From positions 9,362,001 through 9,426,000 of the forward strand of contig JAWQUS010000030.1 in the NCBI GenBank assembly GCA_036365455.1: a DNA stretch of 64,000 bases, in the 5' to 3' direction. This document shows positions 1-16,400 of the stretch, piece after piece. The notes beneath the pieces are model-generated. The model did not search any database. It had not been told where the DNA came from and saw nothing but the letters and a program-made list of their open reading frames with translations. This DNA is from Macrosoma leucophasiata (taxonomy: Eukaryota; Arthropoda; Insecta; Lepidoptera; Hedylidae). Numbering within the stretch: position 1 is the stretch's first letter; each line of letters begins with the position of its first letter. The translations under genes and the position numbers were made by a program.

Positions 1-112
1 TCATATTTCTGCACCCTTTTGTTGCCTATCACTACTACCCAATGGTTGACTGGGAGATAATGCCTAGAGGCCTTTTGTGCAATAAAGAATAAATAAATAA
101 ATAAATAAATCA
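1..112 (+). repeat. 3' end of a CR1/Jockey-type LINE
   Basis: This ends in a run of AAAT units (about 86-110) preceded by 'ggttgactgggagataatgc'. The same motif and tail close the LINE at 46.7-46.8 kb, so both belong to one family. Only the last ~110 bases are in the window. It lies in an intron of the V-ATPase H gene. Confidence 0.7.
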
Positions 113-665
113 CCCCTTTTACCGTAAAATATAGGTAAGTAACACATTCTTTATAGAAAAATTATGAAAAAATCAATAAATGAATTAAAAATTTTAAAAA
201 TTATTATTATCTTGCAGCAGAAATAACAATATTAGCCAAGTAAACTAGGGATAGTAAATATTTAAGTAAGTATACATACCACAAATAATTACAAATTCTT
301 ATAAATAATTTTATTATTTATAGGTACACACAATTTTGGAGTTGAAATAATCTTATTTTTTCAACAACTACACTACTTTACAACAAGCCATTTATAAAGC
401 AAATAAATAAAATTTATCACATTTCAAAAACTGCAAACTTTATTGGTGCTACAAATATAAGCAGAGTAAATTCCTTGTTACAAGTGTTTTGTGAATTAAA
501 TGGAAATGTTAATGAAAGCATGCGTAAAACTGCATTGGTTATTTTACCATAGTTAGAGTAAGATGTTTAGTAATCAATAAAATAACAATGTAGTTAGTCT
601 CACATGTAGTTATTGTACACGCTATATAAACATTTAGATCTTGTGGTGATATGTACACAGACTAC

Positions 666-872
666 CTTATGGAGGCCGGGTGGAAAATCCTCATGCTTTT
701 TCAGTTCATCGAATGAGCTATAAAGGCTTGAATATTTCTCTTGACCAGCGTCGCCTTCCTTGTGCTCCTTCTCCTTGTGATGATGTTTCGAAAGTTTATC
801 GGCGAAATGTTGTTTCTCGTGCTCCAACATAACCTGCTCAGCATGCGCTAACTCGGCAGACATTTTCTCCGC
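666..872 (-). other. Candidate 69-residue in-frame cassette exon of subunit H
   Basis: A 207-base open exon with acceptor AG at 874-873 and donor GTAGT from 665. It is phase 0 at both ends, which fits the preceding exon, whose end (1643) is also phase 0. It encodes a charged, histidine- and lysine-rich insert ([15 protein letters not shown] at its start, then [11 protein letters not shown], then a stretch ending PPGLHK). It falls just after the SWLKDQLKM segment, the position where mammalian subunit H (SFD) carries an alternatively spliced 18-residue insert. Alternative reading: first exon of a nested gene starting at the internal ATG (863-861), which has a reasonable start context. Confidence 0.65.
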
Positions 873-2774
873 CTTACCAGAAAACAAACCCCTCAGTGAT
901 AAAAATGCAACCCTGACTGCATACCCCAACGATGCATGATGCTTGAATGATTGTCACAACATTTTGTTACATTTCTGTGGTTCAGGCACAAACTGGTGAT
1001 GGTTACTTTACAGGTGATGGTTTCATATTTATTGAATTGTCATGAATATTGTCATTAAATGTGTAAAATTTAAATATATACATAATACCACTTCATGTTA
1101 GTATACCTATATCTTAAGAGAATGGATTTTTATACACATTGTAAAATCAAATTTAATATACAAATTTCATAAATATGTGCTGTATGTAAATTAATTTCAA
1201 TATGAAGAACTTACCAATTAGTTTACATTGAAACAGTGGCAAAGAAAGATTAGGTGATTTCAGATTGAATTAGTAATATTGACAGAATGGTGTTGGTGTA
1301 AAAAATTTTCTACAACAGCTAGACTGAACTTGTTTTTTTTTTATTGTTAGTGCAATAGATATGTTTACAAAATATACAAAACAAACTATGAATATTTAAA
1401 TTTTATGCAACTGAATACAGAGAGGTACAAAGAGATACAGATCAAAATTTAGAAAGCTAAATGGTGATTGGTTTAATCTGCTTGCGAAGCATTAATAACA
1501 AATACATAATTAAATAAAAAATCAAAGAAAATCAAGGAAAAATCATTACATTTGTTGAACTAAATTCTATCATGCAAATTATTTCATATAAAATCATGCC
1601 TAATAACAGCCTTTAAAAAATTAAGAAAAATAAAATACTTACATTCATCTTAAGTTGATCCTTGAGCCAGGAAAGGTAGAAATGCAAGTCGCTCTTGTCC
1701 ATGAGCTGAGGATGCCAGCATGCGAGTTTTGCAATGATGCGAGCAGTCATATGCTGCACAAACTCATCCTGACGATTAAGCAGGTTCAGGAAAGGCTGCC
1801 ATATGTTACCATGCCTAGAGTTGCGGAATATTTTCACCCTAGACTTGTCCTCCTGAAATACATCAAACCAATAAAAATTAATATCAAAAATATATTTAAA
1901 TATTCTTGAAAGTCAGTTTTAATTTTAAAAAAACGTAGTACTTTTTATAATTAAAATTTGTAGTACAGAAACTAAGGTTATGAATTGAGAATAATCTGAA
2001 TTAAGAGGCATTCAATAAATTTATTAAAATTTCTTTCTCCATAGTAATTTGTAAAATGGGTTTATTTAGACTAAAACTTAGCTTTTGAAATCCTATGTAG
2101 AACATTGAATTGCATAATAAGCAATTGATGTAGAACTACTGTTAAAATTAATACAGATATTAAAGGAAAAAAGAACAATCATTAAAAATAGCCACATGAA
2201 CATTAAAATTTAAATTAATTACAGCAAGAAAAATGAAATTATTTCTATTTTTAAATTAAAAAGGTACATTACCGAGAGGATATCATCAATCAACACAAGA
2301 ACATATTGAATGGTATTATCTTTGCTGATATGCGTCAGGAGATTGAGAAACACATCAGCACAAGATTCAGGATTCTTGTCTGGCAAATCCTTCTGGCCTC
2401 GTTGATCTAGGTTCACAATGAAGTCGTGATCACGCTGGGTGATCATTTGCGACCTAAGATAAAAATTAAGGCAAATGAAAGAGATGATATTCAAAAGATA
2501 GACAGCTAAAACTACAGCATAATTTTTTATGATACTAATCAATACTCACTGCAGATATGACTGCCAGTTTATTTGAGTTTGGCGAATCTCACTTGCCCTG
2601 ATTTGTAGGACGCTGGTGGCAGCAATCATATCTAAAATATATAATTTAAAAAATAGGAGTGGTGTCAGGTAGGAATATATTTTCTTTTTGTTAAATGCGT
2701 GTGCACTTACCGATTTTTTCATCACCGAGCGTGGGAATGAGTTTGCTAACATTTTCTTCGTTAATATTAGCCAT
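666..2774 (-). CDS. VhaSFD: V-type proton ATPase subunit H, 5' half
   Basis: Regulatory subunit of the peripheral V1 sector of the vacuolar H+-ATPase; in the family it links ATP hydrolysis to proton flow and stabilises or silences the assembled pump on endomembranes and apical membranes. Four constitutive coding exons are seen: 2774-2711 (ATG; starts [20 protein letters not shown]), 2631-2550, 2453-2273 and 1852-1643. All junctions are GT/AG with matching phases, giving about 179 residues of the N-terminal helical-repeat domain, including motifs [19 protein letters not shown] and [16 protein letters not shown] further phase-0 exon at 872-666 is listed separately. The usual next segment, starting near NNEYIQSVARC, is not in the window, so the rest lies left of base 1. 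The gene is head-to-head with the TSEN2 gene. The introns hold AT-rich DNA with nothing else recognised. Confidence 0.93.
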
Positions 2775-3989
2775 TTTGGCTACAATATTTAGATAAGAAA
2801 ACGCCTTACAATCGAGATAATAATATAGGAAATTATCCTTCGCAAAACAGAAATTATGAGATGGCAGCCTCAGCTGAGAGGTCTTGTGACTTCTAAATGT
2901 GAAGTTGGCTGTATGTTATTTAATTTTAATAAAAACAATACTTCTTACCTTCTCTAATATACACTTTTTGAGCTGGAAAGACAAAGATAACAATATAAAT
3001 TTTAATGTATTGTTAAGTTGTCAGTACTGATAGTCAGACAAATTGTCAAAATGTAACATTCAATTTAAGACAAATGGAGAAATAATGTCTTAAGGGCCAG
3101 TATGGGCTGCGCTTTCTTAACTTTTTACTTATCGTTTGCAGCGAGTTTTTTGTGTGTTATTTTGACGAAATCTTAGATTGTTGAGTTGAGGTGAACATAA
3201 AGGGATCCGCTATGAAATTCATCAATAGCAAATAATTTAAAAAAATAGCTTTGGCAGCACCAATTATTTATTTTTTTAGTCTATGGCTACTTTTAATTTT
3301 TCCTGTCTTAATGATTGATTTGTATTAGTCGTATTTTTTTTAATTGCATGAATGCAATCTTGGTTATTGGTCTGTGATTGTAATCAGATTGCAATTATGT
3401 TTGTTGGTCGGTGGGTAGTGAAGTAAACAAACAAAGCAAAGGTTAGAATTTGGAATGGATATTTTCATGAATTTCTAAAATAGGTATGTACATTTTTAAT
3501 GTTAAAATTATGTGTGTTGAAATACCACCTAAATTACATAAAGTTGACATCTTGACATGAACACAATAGAATGTTGTGTGTAATGTATTGCCAAATTTGC
3601 CAATTATTTAGTTCTTTTAGAATATCATTACAGACATTTTTCTATATAAATAGTGAAAAAGTTATATTGATAAACAATAAGTGTTTTAAATTCAATGAAA
3701 CGCAACGCGTTGCCTTTAAGAGGAGTTGAAGAGTTTTTCTCGAACACGTAATTACAATTAATAATTTACCTACTTACCATTATATTTTTCAATGTCAGTA
3801 TCTCGAATTTTTGTCGTTCTCTCCATTTTAAAAAAAAAAATCTTTCCTAAAATACTAAAATTTTGTATTCATATTCACATCATTTAAAGTTACAAATTGA
3901 CTTTTTGTGTTACAGATTCATAATTTTATGATAGACCAAGTAACATATTCAGCTATAAATAAAATAAGGAACTGGCCAGTTCCTTTGTC
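2775..3989. promoter_or_regulatory. Head-to-head promoter region, VhaSFD / TSEN2
   Basis: About 1.2 kb separates the two divergent start codons. No TATA box or CpG-rich core stands out. A plausible 5' UTR intron for TSEN2 runs from a donor near 3483 (AATAG|GTATGT) to the acceptor near 3915 (TTACAG). No repeat or additional gene is recognised. Confidence 0.5.
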
Positions 3990-5608
3990 ATGACTACTTT
4001 ACAAACAGAAGACAACAACTGTCAAACTAATGACCCAAATAACTTACTTCCTATGGATGTTGAATCATCATTACAATTTCCTTTAGATAGTTCAATGCGA
4101 ATAGTGTTTACTGGCCATTACAATGGGTATGGAGTTGAGGTGAAGTCACCAGAGGAAGGAGCATTGCTCTACCACATGGGATGTTTCGGTAAAGGGACAT
4201 CATCTCGTTCAAGACCAAGAAACATTCACAGTGAACATTGCCCTCCCATAATGCGTAAAAGACAATTTCAGAAAAGGAGTTTTTGGTATAAGAAATTTGG
4301 GACATCAGTTCATATTTCTGAGAGTGACAAGTTTTTAAAAGACATTGAAGCCCTTACAGCAAAAATAATCACTGATAGTGAGAGGGAATCTAAAAAGGAT
4401 GTAATAGATTTGGTGTCAAGTGATGACGAAGTCAGGGAAGTGACTCCAAGTCCCAGGGGTACAATGACAAGTGACAATAAGGAGGACATTGTTGTGATTG
4501 TACCAAATAGTGACTCTGAAGAAGATGATTACTTCTCTAAGTTGAAGCCAAAATGTTGTGTTGATAAGATAAAACTTACTGAAAAGTTGATGTTAACTTT
4601 ACAAGAAGCATTTTTCCTATTACATGGGCTTGGATGCTTCCAAATAATTCATAAGAATACACTACTAGACCATGCTGAAGCTTGGAAATTATTTATGGAT
4701 ACTGATGATAATTTTCTAGAGAAATATATTGTTTATCACTATTTCCGGTCAAAAGGATACATTGTGAAACCTGGTATAAAATTTGGTGGTGACTATTGTA
4801 AGATATTTTTTTTTATAGTATTTAACATTCTTCTAAAATCTAAAGTTAAATCAATACTCTATTTAATTTTTAATGTATATTATTTACCAATTTCACATTG
4901 GTTTTTTAAAAGCAAGACTGAGCATGCCTATGTAACATATTACTGTTTGTTTTAAGTATTATATAAAGAAGGACCAGAAGTTCATCATGCAGAGTATATA
5001 GTTGTTATTAAACATGATGACATTTCACAAAATTGGATATTAGTCCTGGGTCATGTCAGGATGGCTGCTACTACTGTGAAGGTAAATTAAACTCTTTTAT
5101 GTTGATTTGAATTTTTTGTGTTTCTATGCATCATGCATCACTTGGGGTTTACTTTTTCCACTAATAATTTTGAACTTTAAAATTATTGTGACTAAGGTGG
5201 TCTGTGGATATACATGCCTACACACTTACAGGCCTTAATAGGTTTTGTTATAATTAAATAGTACATTGTTAATCCCCCAATATTGATTCATGTGCCTGTG
5301 TTTGTAATAGTTCTTTAATAATCATCAAACCAGAACAATAGATCATTTAAAATACTATCTTTTATAATTTGTGTAAGGCTTGATTAAATAATCACATTTT
5401 TATATCATATTTTTTTTATATATTGTCTGTTTAAAATACTAATATTATGATGAAAATTTGATTTTTTTTTCAGGAAGTACTAATTGCTGAAGTTATAAAA
5501 CCTATTACAGAAAAAATAAAAATGCCAGAAGACTTGAATACTTACAGTGTGCGGGAAATTGTTTTATCAAGAAAGATACCTGTAACATTAAATAATGATG
5601 TGGACTAA
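3990..5608 (+). CDS. Tsen2: tRNA-splicing endonuclease subunit 2 (catalytic)
   Basis: Catalytic subunit of the nuclear TSEN complex that cuts introns from pre-tRNAs at the 5' splice site. Three exons join cleanly: 3990-4797, 4957-5081 and 5474-5608 (1,068 bases, 355 aa, phases agree). The N-terminal half has the HYNGYGVEV and FGKGTSSRSRP region seen in Sen2 proteins. A central acidic linker (about residues 130-185, EEDDYFSKLKPK) follows. The C-terminal nuclease domain includes EAFFLLHGLGC, KYIVYHYFRSKGYIVKPG and KFGGDYLLYKEGPEVHHAEY. The family's catalytic triad corresponds to the Tyr of LLYKEG, a His of VHHAEY and the Lys of ATTVKE; all three are present. The 3' end converges on CMC1, only 62 bases from its stop codon. 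Confidence 0.93.
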
Positions 5609-5620
5609 CAACTTTGATTC

Positions 5621-5626
5621 TTTATT
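5621..5626 (-). terminator. Poly(A) signal of CMC1
   Basis: AATAAA on the minus strand, 45 bases past the CMC1 stop and only 13 bases from the TSEN2 stop on the other strand. No plus-strand AATAAA is seen before the CMC1 coding exon, so the TSEN2 3' UTR probably overlaps CMC1 in antisense. Confidence 0.6.
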
Positions 5627-5670
5627 TTCACAAATTACATTAATTTTTAAGAACTATTATCTTTTCTAAT

Positions 5671-6139
5671 TTATGCTCTTCTCATTGGTTTTTTGACACC
5701 AGTTTTTCTGTATTCACTTCTTTCTTTCAAATACTCCTCTGTGCATAATTGTTTGAATTCTTCATTATTGTACCAGTTAGCTAAGCAGGACTTCAAAGCA
5801 GAATTTTCACTTCTACATTTAACCACCATCAAAATAGAAGAGTTTTTACAGCACTGGCTAAAATCCTCTACTTCCTTTGGACATTTCTCAGTTTTCGCTT
5901 TATCTCTGATCAATTTCGGAATCATAACTTCCACTTCCACTTTACGTAAACTTCTGTCTTCTGGATCTCCTAAAATCGATTAATAGTTGCTTAAATGTTA
6001 TGAATATATTACATTATCTACAATAATTTTAATTAACAATATTTGTATTGAATTTACCCAATCCATGGGGACCTCCTATGAATTTGTTCGATAAAACTGT
6101 CTTCTCTGAAGAATCTACACTTCCCTTATCTTGTGTCAT
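5671..6139 (-). CDS. Cmc1: COX assembly mitochondrial protein CMC1
   Basis: Small twin-CX9C protein of the mitochondrial intermembrane space; the family is needed for cytochrome c oxidase assembly (stabilising COX1 and copper handling). Two exons: 6139-6058 (ATG, MTQDKGSVDSSEKTV) and 5969-5671, joined in phase to give 126 aa. The C-terminal exon shows both motifs exactly: CPKEVEDFSQC and CRSENSALKSC, each with nine residues between cysteines, plus the KLIRDKAKTEKC lead-in. Such proteins are imported by the Mia40 disulfide relay and need no cleaved presequence; none is seen. It is divergent from Rpn11 and convergent with TSEN2. Confidence 0.92.
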
Positions 6140-10235
<4,096 letters not shown>

Positions 10236-10251
10236 TCGGTGGACAGTATAT

Positions 10252-10257
10252 AATAAA
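10252..10257 (+). terminator. Poly(A) signal of Rpn11
   Basis: AATAAA 17 bases past the Rpn11 stop; a second AATAAA follows near 10286. The tail-to-tail neighbour LRGUK has its own signal at 10342-10347 on the other strand. Confidence 0.6.
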
Positions 10258-10341
10258 TATTAAGATACCTATTATTGAAGTGGCAATAAAATCCAATTTC
10301 AAATTCTACATCAAGTGAAACATTATTGTCTATCCAGTAAC

Positions 10342-10347
10342 TTTATT
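10342..10347 (-). terminator. Poly(A) signal of the LRGUK-like gene
   Basis: AATAAA on the minus strand, about 57 bases past the stop codon at 10405. Confidence 0.5.
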
Positions 10348-10404
10348 ATACTTACTAATTTACTTGGTACACAAAATAAAGTAATTCTTTTTATAATTTT
10401 TCTT

Positions 10405-13400
10405 TTATATGAAAATTTTCTGAGAACCTATATCCTTGCTTATGTCAGTTAATCTCTCCTTAATAATTGGATAGTTTTCCAAGTTAGAAAAATCAATATC
10501 AAACATGGGTTTCATAGTTTTCTGTGATTTAGTGATGTTCCGGATAATATTTTTCATTTTGCTAAATGCTGCATCTTTGTTATCCATTGTGACCTGTAAT
10601 TTTCATAGAATGTCCATGTCAGAATTCTTATTTGTCAATAAAAGCATCATAATATGGTTTTGGGACTTTACATTTTAAGTACTAGCTCTTTCCCGCGACT
10701 TTTTTTCATAATATAATATCTAATGTCCTTAGGGTTCAATCCTCCTATTCTATTTTTAATTTTAGAACACTGAATTTCAACAAACAAACGCCGGCAACTT
10801 GACACGATCCTGTTTTTGCAAGTTTTGTAGGTAATAGAATAATGAATAGAAATGTTTAATGAAATTTTAATTTCAGATGAAGTTAGAAAATATAAAAAAA
10901 ATAATATAAATAACTATGCCATAGGCTTTTATTTCATTTGCTTATCACGCCCTATTTTTTTCAAGACGGTAAAAAAAGTCACCCAGTATAAAATTCTCGT
11001 GTCGCAGTGTTTGTAATCAAACTTCTTTACTGGTGGTAGAGCTTCAGTGACGGAGCTCGCGGGTGTAGGCACCACCGCATTACCTAATATACTTGCCGCT
11101 AAACGGTAGTTTTCAGCACTATCGTATTCCGGTCAGGTGGTAATGTACGGCAATGTAATTTCCGGCACAGAGGCATAACACCTTAGGCCTCAGGAGTGGT
11201 AACGCATCCGCATTTTGACCTTTGTCTTTGTGTGGGTGTCTAGGCTGCAGTCATCACTTAACATCAATGTGAACTGCACGTTTGTTTACCACTTCCATTA
11301 CATTAAAAAAAAAATACAAATCGAAGTGCATTTTCTAAATGATTTTTTTTTGTGTATACTTGGTAGGTCCTAGAAAAGGGACGGAGCAATTTGAATCTTT
11401 TTTCAGACTTTGACTCTAGCCTGCGTTGCACCACGACTTTTGTTAAAGTTAAAGCTATTGTAACATTTCAAATCCTTTTATAACTTAAATAAATCTGTTA
11501 GAGCAGGATGTGAAATGTTACAATAACTTTAAACAAAATTCGTAGAATAGAATAGAACTTTATTTGCAACAACAACTTAGAGCTATAATAAAAATAAGTA
11601 AGACAATCTAGGCATAAATTACAAATTGTTGTAGTTACAAAATGGTCTCCAATTCAGTATAAAGCTGCTCTTTTGAGCAGCGCTGGTCTTTCATTGGGAC
11701 CGATGCTGTCGTGGGTCGTGGTGCAACTCAGGCTTAAACAAATTTTTATTTTGCTACGGCGATACAGAGTTCGCCGTAGCAAAATAAAAAAGAGGAGGAA
11801 TTATTATGAATTGCACTTACAGTATCCCAAAACAAGCCAGGGCAATTTCGATGTATATCTTCATAATCATCTCTTATGTTTGTTGTAGATCTTACTGAAA
11901 GAATCTAAAAAATAAACATTATTACATTATTTTAAAGTATTATTTGATAACCAAAGGTTACAAGCAGTAGAATAACATTTGAAATAAGTTTTTAGCATTG
12001 TAATAATTACAACACAGGAAGTTGAACCCACAAAGGAGACGGGTAATTATGGGCCCGCAAAATCGACACTGGTTAACCCAATTCACAGTACATTTTATAA
12101 AATAGTTAACAATAGCAATCTAACCCAACTTTTACTTGATCATATATACCTACTTCAATTACTAGCAATTTAAAAAATGCCTGAATTTAAAATTATTTAA
12201 TTTATAGTCATTTGAAAATTACAATTTATAGTGTTACATAAATTGTAATTTTATATATAATAGTATATACACCTGGGCCCAGATATGTGTATGGAACAGT
12301 ATCATTCTCTGTAGGATACAGCTTATATCCTTCAAATTTGTGGGATATATATAGCTTGGGTTCAGATTACCAACCAATAAAAAAACCAAATTCACAGACT
12401 AAGGATGATCCACCAATTGCCATTTGGTAATTAAATATTAAAGAATATCTACATAATATTAAATTTTAATTAATAAAATCAGTTTTTATTTTATTGTACT
12501 AGCGATCCGCCCCGGCTCTTCACGGGTGCAAGCAACGGCAAATGTTTAAACTTATATCATTTCCCGTATGAATTAAACTCTATACATATATTATTATGTA
12601 TTCGCTTTATTTTTGATCAAAAACGATAAACAGTTTGCTTGAAAACCCCGTCGAGAGTTTACAACGTTAGATGATCCGTACCTCCTTATTGAGCACAAGA
12701 AATTTTAGTATAAAGGAGACGTTCTAAAATGAATGGAGCTTGGGTCCGTACTTTGTACGTTATATTGAGAGAAGAAGCTACTACAAAATAATTTTTCGTC
12801 GTTTTGTTCGTTCAGTCAGTATTTCAAAAACAAGAATGTCATAGTAGCGATATAGTGACATATAGTTGTCATATAAAAATAAATATTTTCGACAAACAAA
12901 CCACGATTCAAATTATTTTTTGAGTCCATGATTCTACGTATTATTCTCTATATTTTGATATAGTGTACAAGGTGCGGGCCCAACGTGGAACTTGTCCTTT
13001 AGAACAGGTTTGTAAGTTCCGGGTCCATCCCATCACAGGAATGATGAAAAGTTACTCTAACCCGCTTTATATGCATAAGCGCTTAAATTAAGCAAATGAA
13101 CACTTTAAAACCCTTTTAATAACCTTATCCTAAACCTCTATCCCAAAACAAATTCGGAAATTTTTGTTAACATTGCCGAAAGGCTTACTTCAATGGTTAA
13201 GCTGAACAAAGGTTAACCCAACCTAACGGTTAGCACTAGAACGGGTTAACTCTTTTCAAACGCTTAATCAGAACGAGTTTTCCGTGCCCTGGATGTATAG
13301 TACCTTCCTCGATAAATGGACTATCAAACACAGAGAGTATTTCCTGAGATGAGTGTGTTCAACCAAACAAACCATTCAGCTTCATATAAAAGGACCTATA

Positions 13401-16400
13401 CATACTTACATTAATGTTATTAATATTATTATTTGAGATATGTTCAAATATTTATTTAAACTTACAGTATAGTAACATTCCAATTGCTTCGAGAGATCCA
13501 GATCTTCTATTTTTGTGTTATGCGTTTGTTTGTCAGCTGTAAATAATTTATATATTCGTTTAAATAGCCGGGGGGCTTCATCTAATTTCGTGGGAAATGG
13601 AGAAAACAAGCCAATAGGTAGTGTTTTTCAGAAGTTCTCCTTTTATCTTTTTTTAGTAATTAATTACTTTGTCAGTACATACTCGTATTAAGTATTTATT
13701 TGTCGTGTCTTCGGACTTTAGTTAAGCTTACTTTTATAGTAGGGATATCTTGGCCTTTTCAGTAGAGTTGATGTAAGTTTTGATAAGTAATGCAGAAAAT
13801 TGTTGTAAATTAATTGTAGGTATAAAATGGGGGATACATGGAATTTAATACTATTGAAGTCGACATTATGAAAATGTAAATTAATCAATCTTGTAACTCT
13901 ATAGTGGTGAAGGGTACCTAGCATTGCCTCGAGATAAAATTACCGCCACTGCGATGGCAAATGCCTTTGCCGGGCGTATTGGCCGCTTGACTACATGGGC
14001 ACCTAATGCGGTCGCAATAAGATCTGTATTTGAATAATTTTGGGTAAGCAGAGAGTTCCCTGACTGTGTAGGTGTACATTGGACAACGCCAAGCCATACC
14101 TGTAGGCTTACCTATACAATTTGAAACGTAGATTACGAATACATTGGAACCCTTGTCCGAACAAGGTGTAAGTTAAAGCACATAAAATAACTTACAATTT
14201 CCTGCACGTATGTCACTCGCCTGGACTAATCCTGTCTCTATTAGAAAAGTTAGCCAGAGATCAGAGTCGTTGGAAATGTCACAGCGCGTATGAGGCAATG
14301 GGATCTTAACACTTATTGGTTTAGGCACATCCATTTGTTCTTGATCTGTGAATAGTAGCAGTAATAGTGGTAGTAGAACTGTATGATTGGTTGCCACTTT
14401 AACGATATACGAGTATGTTTACAAAACAAACGACCATGGTAGTTTGTGGGTAGTGTCAAGCGGCAAGAGCTCGCCGGCGGGCGGCTGATAAACAATCTGC
14501 ATGAATTCGTGTCTTAATAATTTCTACAAAATGTTTAAATATGGGTAGATTTTTACTATTTTATGTATGTAATTGAATTAGATATTTATTTAAAACTTTA
14601 CCCTCTTATTCATAACGTACATTAGATACGTTTTAGCTATAGAATGCTTTATCTTTGTCAGTTGCATTGTCAAATGTGCAGGGATAGAAAAAGACAAAGG
14701 AGAGATTAGCAAACACTTTAGCTAAAATACGTTTATGGAGGGAGTTGGTCTATTGTCGCCCTCTGCTTATTTTTCGTATAGGTACATCATTATTAGGTGT
14801 GTGTATAAAGGTGCGATTTTCATTTTACCGTGGCTGCAAAAGTGCTGCGTAGTTGCGCAGTACCAAATGTTAACAATAAAGCCATAAGATTTTTTTTTTA
14901 TTTTGTAGAAAAATCTATACTTACTATCCACTTTATTAATTTCGCTTTGCATTTCAATACACATTTCCGAAGGTGCGCTTTCCTCTTCTTTGATATTATT
15001 TTGCGATGTAAATGTCACAGATTTGGATGATTTCATACTGTCTACTATTACAGCTGGTCCTAGAATAATAGATATAAGAGAATAATAATATAGAATTGCT
15101 GTTAATATTCCAGCAACATCTTTTCTGGTGTCAGGGTGGTCTGGTCTTTTGTGGTCTAAGGGAGCGGTCCCATGTCCACTACAAATCGTCCGCCGCCGCC
15201 GTGTGCCGGGTTACCGTTCATTTTACCGACAAACGTTTCAAAACTCTTCATTACAACGTTTCGCAACGATTTCCTTTCACATCTCAAATTTCCACAACTA
15301 CATCACTACATAAGGGGATGTCCGTCGTCCGAATGGAGAGGTTCCGGGCTGGCTGGCGTGTAGGTGTTCCGCACGCCACTAGTGTTGGTTGGATTCGAAA
15401 GGCTCCGAGGAGGGTTCGGAAACGGGCAACCGCCGGTGGGGTTGGGATGTGCGCGACAGCGTTCCCATGTCCCCTACACTGATGGCGGACGAGTTGGAAC
15501 ACCCAGGGATTTTTAGAAGGTAGACAGAAGTCTTTTCCCGGGGTCGCATATAACCTACCCCTCTTCCCAAGGGTGGGTATACGTAACGCATTTTCACCTG
15601 GTAAAAAAAAAGTTTAGAACTGCGACCCACCTGCCAGAACCGAAATGCTGTTATTTTGACAAACGCACACGAGTACAAAACTTGATTTTTTGAAGCTTTC
15701 ACTGGTACCACGTGTGAATTGCACACGTTTTTTTACTCGTGCCGTATCACAAGGCACGTGAGCTTATTTTGCTGTGAACGATTATGAATATTCACTGTTT
15801 TTAATTTCGTCGACAGCGCACGGTGGTGTGCATGCTCTAGGTCAAGTACTTAGTACGAAGTAGTACACGTTAATATAGTTAATTAGTATTATTTCTCACG
15901 TTTTTGAGATGATGACCAACTTCTAATGTAAAAATGAAATAAATTTTACTTTTAAAAATTTTACTCTTATGTTTCGATAATACTACTGAAGGCAAATAAT
16001 TGTTCTGTCCCCGGAAAATTACCACTTCAATTTCACCGTGGATATATACACGTCTATATTTCTTCGTAAGACACAAAAGGAAACAAATTGAGGGTGAGTG
16101 AGCCTTGTACCTACTAGGAACTAGATTTAATTTATAAATAGGTAGTAGGTACATTCGGAAAACATTCGTGTATGAAAACATCACAATTTGCTAGTTATTA
16201 AAAAATGAATTTTGATAGTGTTCATACAGGATCATTCCTTTTTTACTCTGTGTTGTAGTCATCTAGTAATGAAATAGGCAAACGGTTGCACATTCGTAGC
16301 GTATTGCTACGAGCAGGTATGTAGGTACGTAGCGCGCGTACATAGTAAAGAGTTGTTGTAATGTTGTTTAGTACCTACCATGTGCAAATATCCTTAAAGA

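Noticed and set aside
12278..12430. Plus-strand open frame (PRYVYGTVSFSVGYSLYP..., ending PPIAIW) with an acceptor-like CAG
   Set aside because: The minus-strand reading of the same DNA fits the LRGUK-like gene as exon 18 with phases that match on both sides; no upstream plus-strand exon was found.
14173..14397. Minus-strand frame that looks like a signal peptide (HTVLLPLLLLLF)
   Set aside because: The hydrophobic stretch is the polypyrimidine tract of an intron translated; coding starts only after the acceptor at 14345.
15096..15482. 128-codon plus-strand frame in the GC-rich block
   Set aside because: Three frames on each strand are open there because of base composition; the protein is Arg/Pro-rich noise and the block behaves like a repeat.
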